Part shown: piece by piece, positions 58,117-64,000 of the stretch
Numbering within the stretch: the first letter of the stretch is position 1
Layout: every line of letters starts with the position of its first letter
Assembly (NCBI GenBank): GCA_032622095.1
Contig: CP136068.1
Span: 53,250,443-53,314,442, forward strand
Source: Siphonodentalium dalli
Taxonomy: Eukaryota; Mollusca; Scaphopoda; Gadilida; Siphonodentaliidae
Length of the DNA: 64,000 bases
Reading direction: 5' to 3'
Program-made: the position numbers and the translations under genes
The notes under the pieces: generated by a model
What the model saw: the letters and a program-made list of their open reading frames with translations, nothing else
What the model was told of the DNA's origin: nothing
Database searches by the model: none

Positions 58117-60128
58117 CAGAGTCGTTATTTCGTGAGAATCCGGATTCAGAATCCGAATCCGATTACGGGGGCGGGGCTAATTCCCGATTCTAGGTAAGAT
58201 TTTGAAATCCACGTGGTCTCCGATACTACGTTTAATGTTCTCCCAGCGTCAAACATGACTCATGTATTTGACACAAGTATCATTTGTGAAAGTCATGCTT
58301 TTCTTCTATGTGTATATACATGGCACCTAACTAGCTGCCAATCCGACTTAATCGCATCTTTTTTCCAAGTTAAAGTGTGTTTATTGATGAGGGCAAGAAT
58401 TTCTAACAGCTCTAGATCTCCCGAATACAATTCCGAAGACGTTGTGGAGAACACACGAAACTTGTCAGTTGTACAGGAATGTGGCGACAGGGTTTAGTTG
58501 GGGTGCATCGACCCCCGCCCTCCCGAACTTTGGAACAATTTTCTTATCTGTACAGTCATTCATACGTGAGGCAAATCAGGATTCTTTTGACTAACTTTTT
58601 CCAAATAACGATACGTACAAGCCAGCAAACGCAACAAAACAACCCCGATTTTAAACAAATACACATACAAACTTATGACTAACTCGGGGAGGGGTGACCG
58701 GTGATCTGTATATATGTTCAACTTGTTTTGGTAGTCATGTTGCTTTGACATTAAGTACTAATTATTTATTTTTCAGTGTAATAACATATGGGAGAGGGGA
58801 TACCATTAAGCGAGTCAGTACTTGTCCTCCAATCCAATTGTCTGTATAAACATGTATGTGTTATATATCATGTTTTATCTAAATTGGACAAATAAATATG
58901 TTTAAACTAAACTTTGGTACATTTCCATCAGTTGGAAATTTCATACCTGACACAACATTAGTTGGACATTAATTTGACATCATATATAGGTTGGAATTGT
59001 TCTCATTGTTTGATTTTTCAACCAGTAAAAGTTGGTAATTTTCCAATCTTAGGGTGATGTTTTGTTCAAGGAGGGGGGGGGGTGCAGTTGGTCGGAAATT
59101 TGAGGAGCACTCCCGTTGGAAACCTCTAACCACGTCCCTTGAAATTGTACGTGTGGTTACTTAATCAATAAATTGACTGACATTTCCACTATATAGTCCT
59201 GAGATCCTAGAATAAGCTTTACAACTGTTCTGTTTGTGAGATTGGAAGATGCAGTTCACGTGCGATCACAAGACCACAACATTAGCTTCATGGGTAAAGC
59301 TTTATTTTCCAACTATTGTACAGCACGTTGGCCAAAAATACCTGTGTTCCTGCACTATACAGTGACTATACGCTGGCCTGTGTTTCGGCGCTCCAGAGAC
59401 TATTGTGCAAAACGACTGCATTTAACGAAACAAAACATTTAAATATGAAATTGCTATAAAAAGACTAGATAGTACATACGTGTATCTGATAATCCATCGA
59501 TATCATATAATCCTATTATTTCTTGAATAAGTAGGAACATATAATAACGAACAAAGCAGAAGATATATCCATGCAGGTTCACGTGAATTCGGTCAATGGT
59601 GACGTATCCGCTGCATTTGAAATCGACATGCGTTCGGTCGGTATTTTATGGATGGATTTATGAAATGAACACGATATGATGAAAGTGACAATGAAATTGT
59701 CAATGCTTTGCTTCAATTTCGCCATCAACCGAAGCGCTCCCCCAGCGTTGATATCAATAACATTATTATTTGGCTAATTTCAGTAATATTCTTCCCGTTT
59801 ACACTCGATAACACAAATTTGTCTCCGCATTTAAAATTCTTTGATATAGATCGTTTATATTCTGCAGTAATTTGTACACAAGGAATGGATTCTTATGTTT
59901 GATTGTGTTTTTAAACTCCGAGGTGGCGAAATCTCGGTTTGTTTACATTATGAACGTTTGAGTCCGTAATCCGAATCCGAATCCGAATCTGGATTACTAC
60001 GAGATTACGATTACGGTCTGTTCGTTTACTGATTCTGGTCCGTTCGTTTACCGTACCACGTCGTACGGGGACTAATCTGTAATCTGATTCGGATTCTGAA
60101 TCCAGATTCCCACCAAATAACGACTCTG
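58117..60128. mobile_element. TIR-bounded 2.0-kb segment (CAGAGTCGTTATTT termini)
   Basis: The left end (CAGAGTCGTTATTT then GTGAGAATCCGGATTCAGAA) is mirrored at the right (AAATAACGACTCTG), with about 40 bp of imperfect inverted repeat rich in GGATTC/GAATCC. No clear target duplication (ACCAAACCA left, GGAAACAAG right) and no transposase. CAGAG..CTCTG ends would suit a hAT-type MITE, but this is inference. Confidence 0.55.
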
Positions 60129-60982
60129 GGAAACAAGATGGCTATGTTGATGCGTTACATATATCACGGAAGGTTGTAGGAATATATTTACACTAGCCGG
60201 GTTACCCGGCATTGCCATTGTTAAAGTGATGTGAAACCTCTGCATGCATATTGTGGATATATGATGGGGAATAGAGGATACTCTTGTTCAAAGCGCTAAC
60301 ATAATGTCATAAATTATATATCCAAATAGCATCACAAAACATAATACTTACATATAAGTAGTAGCTCACCTTGTCGGATCGGAGCGATTGTCATTTTGTT
60401 TATCGCGATTAATCCGTCCCACCAATACAAAACTATTTATTAATTTATTTACAACTGCGTATACTTCAGACGTTATACCATGAAACATGAGCCTCATAAA
60501 CACATGAGTTCGCAGAAATAAAAGACGACAATTGGGGTTTACATAGATATGTATCAATCAATCTAGTGGGTTTGACTAAGATTTTGAGGACATTTGGTTA
60601 TCATATCTCCATGAAGATACATATGTTTTAAAGAAATGTCCAGGTGCTCTTCTGTTCATTGTGCTATATACTGGCTAATTATTCTCAGTTTAAAAGAAAT
60701 GTTGCTATGCAACTATACCAGCTACATGTGCCCGACACAGAGCGAGATTTTGAGTTGTTTATGTTAGGCGATGAGTCTGTTCTAAAACATGAAAGATATC
60801 CTATGTATATTGGGCAGATATAACCTTGTCAGATGTCAGTATTGGAGGGTCCTGAAAAGTCACGTGCCACTGAGGCACTGACTCGTTTTCTTTTATCTCA
60901 GAAGAAATTATATTTGACGGCACACTGTGACCACTATTGTTGAACAGGCCATCTATACATTTCCATAACTCTTGTAACTTTT
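60129..60982. other. No gene seen
   Basis: AT-rich sequence with one palindrome GCCGGGTTACCCGGC (near 60197-60211). No gene recognised before the gap. Confidence 0.5.
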
Positions 60983-61082
60983 NNNNNNNNNNNNNNNNNN
61001 NNNNNNNNNNNNNNNNNNNNNNNNNNNNNNNNNNNNNNNNNNNNNNNNNNNNNNNNNNNNNNNNNNNNNNNNNNNNNNNNNN
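60983..61082. other. Assembly gap (100 N)
   Basis: Exactly 100 undetermined bases, the usual placeholder for a gap of unknown size. Confidence 1.
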
Positions 61083-61436
61083 GCTTTGGGATACAACATA
61101 TGACGTAACCTTACAGTTTACGTGAACATGTTTCTACTAATTTACTAAACTAAAGAAAAGTTTATTTAGTTATATGATAAACATTCAAGTAATTTACGAT
61201 ATAAATTATGTTGTTTTTCGCGAGGTGGCTACGGAAAATTTGCAGTTTTTACGTAAATTTCCGACATTTCCCGAATGGCATAGCAACCGGAGTCCCGGTC
61301 GACAATATTTATGATTTAAGTCATGATTATTGTTCAAAGAATAAACCATGTAATGCCTTAACGCAATGAATACTGTTATGTTGGCTATATGAAAAAGTAA
61401 CATTTTGTAGTTTTAATTTAATTGCAATGACGTTTC
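61083..61436. other. No gene seen
   Basis: AT-rich sequence after the gap; no supported feature. Confidence 0.5.
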
Positions 61437-61491
61437 AAGATGGCGGCCCCTCAAATCCAAGATGGCGGCGCCCCTAATTCAAGATGGCGGC
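61437..61491 (+). promoter_or_regulatory. Three YY1-like motifs at 22-bp spacing
   Basis: AAGATGGCGGC occurs exactly at 61437-61447, 61459-61469 and 61481-61491. This is the classic YY1 consensus, often near animal transcription starts. Spacing of 22 bp is about two helical turns. It could instead be a small tandem repeat, as spacer wording (CCCCT.AA.TC) is also similar. No downstream gene was identified. Confidence 0.45.
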
Positions 61492-61518
61492 GCCCATGTT
61501 CGAAAGCGAATTTAGTAT

Positions 61519-61587
61519 AAGGACGACCTGCGCATATGTTGCTGCGCAACATATGCGCGGCTGTGCTGCGCCCAGCTGGTCGTCCTT
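61519..61587. repeat. Nested palindrome (69 bp)
   Basis: Outer arms AAGGACGACC / GGTCGTCCTT enclose an inner hairpin GCGCATATGTTG / CAACATATGCGC with a 5-nt loop. Looks like a tiny fold-back element. Confidence 0.8.
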
Positions 61588-61655
61588 AAAAAATAAGGTT
61601 ATTTGTAATCATCGTGGGGAGGGGTGCACGTGGACCTTATTGGCTCCCCGACTTG

Positions 61656-61884
61656 CCTGTCGTCTTGACTCAGTTCCGGAACGCAAATCCGGGTTATTCT
61701 CGATCGATCGGTAATAACCCGGATTCGCTTCCCGGAACTGAACCAAGGCGATTTGTTCGTACATATGCACTCGGAACGATCAGGGGTTAATGGGAGAGAG
61801 AGAGACAGACAGATGGAGAGAGAGAGAGAGAGAGGAGAGAGAGAAGAGAGAGAGAGAGGTGAGAGAGAGAGAGAGAGAGGGAGA

Positions 61885-61978
<94 letters not shown>

Positions 61979-62445
61979 AGAGAGTCATAGACCCGAGTCC
62001 CAGATTATCGATCGAGAATAACCCGGATTTGCGTTCCGGAACTGAGTCAAGACGACAGGTATGCACACGCGCCCGCCTTTCGAATGATCAGCGGCTAACG
62101 AAACAACTGGAGATACATATATATAGAGACAGACAGACAGACAGACAGACAGATGGAAATAGAGTGGGAAAGAGACAGAGACACGAGTCCCATATTATCA
62201 ATCGAGAATAAGCCGGATTCGATTACCGGATTTGAACCAAGTCGATTGGAGCGAGGGAGACAGACAGACAGAGTGAGAGAGAGAGAGAGAGAGTGCGTGG
62301 GAGAGTGAGAGAGAGAGAGCGAGAGTGTGAGAGAGGGAGGGACAGAGACCCGAGTCCCAGATTATCAATCAAGATTCCCGGATTTGAACCAAGTCGATTT
62401 CTATGTACCGGGACTCATGAAAGAACGAGAGAGATAGAGAGAGCG

Positions 62446-62477
<32 letters not shown>

Positions 62478-62490
62478 ACAGACAGTTTGA
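61656..62490. repeat. Inverted and direct repeats around GA-rich microsatellites
   Basis: A 53-bp arm at 61656-61708 (CCTGTCGTCTTGACTCAGTT...) recurs perfectly inverted at 62007-62059. Between them lies a GAGAGA-rich tract. Related direct copies of GAGTCCCAKATTATCRATC occur near 61994, 62176 and 62351 (spacing about 180 bp), each with its own GA or GACA run. The open frames here are simple-sequence artefacts. Confidence 0.85.
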
Positions 62491-62574
62491 GTGAGAGACA
62501 GAGAGGGACTTGCTCGCGTTCCATCTTGGTTGTTGTCACATTGCCACTACATCAGATGTTTAAATATGCATGTT

Positions 62575-62700
62575 ATGTCGAGATCTCGAGATAATATGTC
62601 GAGATCTCGAGATAATATGTCGAGATCTCGAGATAATATGTCGAGATCTCGAGATAACATGTCGAGATCTCGAGATAATTATGTCGAGATCTCGAGAAAA
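62575..62700. repeat. 21-bp palindromic tandem repeat, 6 copies
   Basis: The unit ATGTCGAGATCTCGAGATAA plus T contains the perfect palindrome TCGAGATCTCGA, so each unit can form a hairpin on either strand. Five units are regular; the last is offset by one base. Confidence 0.92.
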
Positions 62701-64000
62701 TATATGTATTGGGTATGTCGCAAATCAGCCACCGTAGAATTGTGTTAGTCAAAATTACCAGGATTGACACTGGGATTGAATTATATAATGACTATCTTTT
62801 CTTAGTCAGCGGGATAGCGGATATTGTAATTTGGCGGAAATTTTATGCAAAATATTTCCAATACTCAACCAGATGATTTATTCAGAATAAGAGACCGAGT
62901 TGAAAGCAGGACAAATTTTCAATACAATTTTCTAAAACACAGATTCCAGTAGTGGTTGAGAATTTAAGGCAGTCTTGCAATTATAGTTATTCTTGGTATA
63001 ATTTAGTCCACTATTACTAAGGCCAGTGTCAGTTCATTAGTGACTCACTGAAAGGTGTGGGTTAGTCAATGTGACTTCAAATGCTTGTGACTAACCCTAA
63101 GTTCGTCATATTGACCCGAGTTTCTTTCTTATCTGAGTCTATTGTAAGAAATGTCTCGAGAGACACTAACCATTATCTGAATTGTGGAAAAGAACGTCCC
63201 AAAAATGTCATGCATCTTGATTTCGTTGCTACCGATATACGATCATTCCGGACCTACATAATTTCATAAGCAGAAGATCGGAGGGGGGTCACGAACATTT
63301 TCAGCGGCACGAATTCGGTTACATTTGGGTTTCAAATTGAAAACACAGGTATGATTTCAAGGTCAATATTCCAGTTGTGGAACTAAATAGGATTATACAA
63401 AATCAATACGTGGCTGTTATGAACCATTAATTGGATCTTTCAATGCATATTTAATATATAGGGATTTATATGCCCCATTGTCCTGGGTGAAATCTGGGGC
63501 TGAAACTTTGAATTCGGAATTTCCAGTGAATGATCTTCGTAGATATATCATACCTGTGCGAGCCGGGTATATATTTTAGGGTCCCGTTTTCCTCCGTTTG
63601 TTCTTCCAGAGCTATGTGCACCTGTGGATATGATAAGTGCTAGTTGATACATTCCAATCAATAATTTCAATATTTGATTCATAAGCATTCATATCACAGT
63701 CCTGCCTTTAAAGTATAACTTACCGACAGTCAATGTATTTATTAATGATGTGGCATTATTGTTCAGAACGGCCTGTTATCGAACTATATGTTAATATCGC
63801 TTTAATTTGCCCTTAAACCGAGTTATATCATTTGTTGACATCACGAATCTGAGTAATATCATTTTACGACATCACAAATCCGAGTAATATGGTTTTACAA
63901 CATGCCGCAAATCTACTTCACTGCTAAATAATGTGTAGATGTCGTTTTTGTGTTATGTAATTCATTTCAAAGAGTTGTTAGTTACAAAGAAGAGTTCTAA
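62701..64000. other. No gene seen
   Basis: AT-rich sequence. A near-duplicate phrase (ACATCAC.AATC.GAGTAATAT) occurs at about 63838 and 63869. Nothing else supported. Confidence 0.5.

Noticed and set aside
60190-60215. GCCGGGTTACCCGGC palindrome as a transposon end or regulatory operator
   Set aside because: A single short palindrome with no partner repeat or target duplication.
61753-62211. 152-codon Arg/Glu-rich ORF and its Ser/Leu-rich antisense
   Set aside because: Translation of a GA microsatellite; simple sequence, not a gene.

Overview
This is eukaryotic DNA, AT-rich, with introns, microsatellites, LINE fragments, MITEs, a phytanoyl-CoA dioxygenase-type gene with canonical splice sites, and one 100-base assembly gap. 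It looks like an aquatic invertebrate genome (lophotrochozoan or non-vertebrate deuterostome). That is an impression from the repeat types; I cannot name the species. No rRNA, tRNA or CRISPR was seen, and nothing looks prokaryotic.

Layout. (1) 1-8825: old repeats. These are a decayed LINE with reverse-transcriptase motifs, 44-bp minisatellites, a TTAA-flanked fold-back MITE, and a 1.37-kb TIR element with a 9-bp target duplication. (2) 8826-46937: a (TA)n tract followed by about 38 kb of head-to-tail Helitron elements, about 21 of them. Most start TC..TATATATTTTGAGA, and nearly all end in a hairpin plus CTAG followed by T. One is an autonomous Helitron (19282-37308) with an apparently intact 1559-residue Rep/helicase (20917-25596). 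Its 3' part is swollen by a roughly 10-kb internal satellite that repeatedly includes a 285-bp piece of its own Rep gene, and an inverted Helitron fragment is embedded near its 3' end. The array is followed by TA-rich sequence again, so it seems to sit in a TA microsatellite. (3) 48212-54187: the last three coding exons of a minus-strand phytanoyl-CoA dioxygenase-like gene. The intron behind the exon carrying the last iron-binding His is almost filled by a 44-bp minisatellite that is a copy of that exon's own 3' end plus its splice donor. (4) 54188-64000: a second copy of the 9-bp-TSD transposon, diverged duplications, another TIR-bounded segment, the assembly gap, three YY1-like motifs at 22-bp spacing, nested palindromes, purine-rich microsatellite and a 21-bp palindromic array.

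How it fits together. The Rep/Hel protein is the only clear source of mobilising activity in the window. The other array members have Helitron ends without a helicase, so they are best read as non-autonomous passengers moved by this or a related enzyme. Near-identical neighbours (two 1312-bp units in direct tandem; about 1.18-kb units on both sides of the autonomous element) and shuffled internal modules suggest repeated rolling-circle-type amplification. The dioxygenase gene is the only host gene I can support; its 5' exons are not recognised here.
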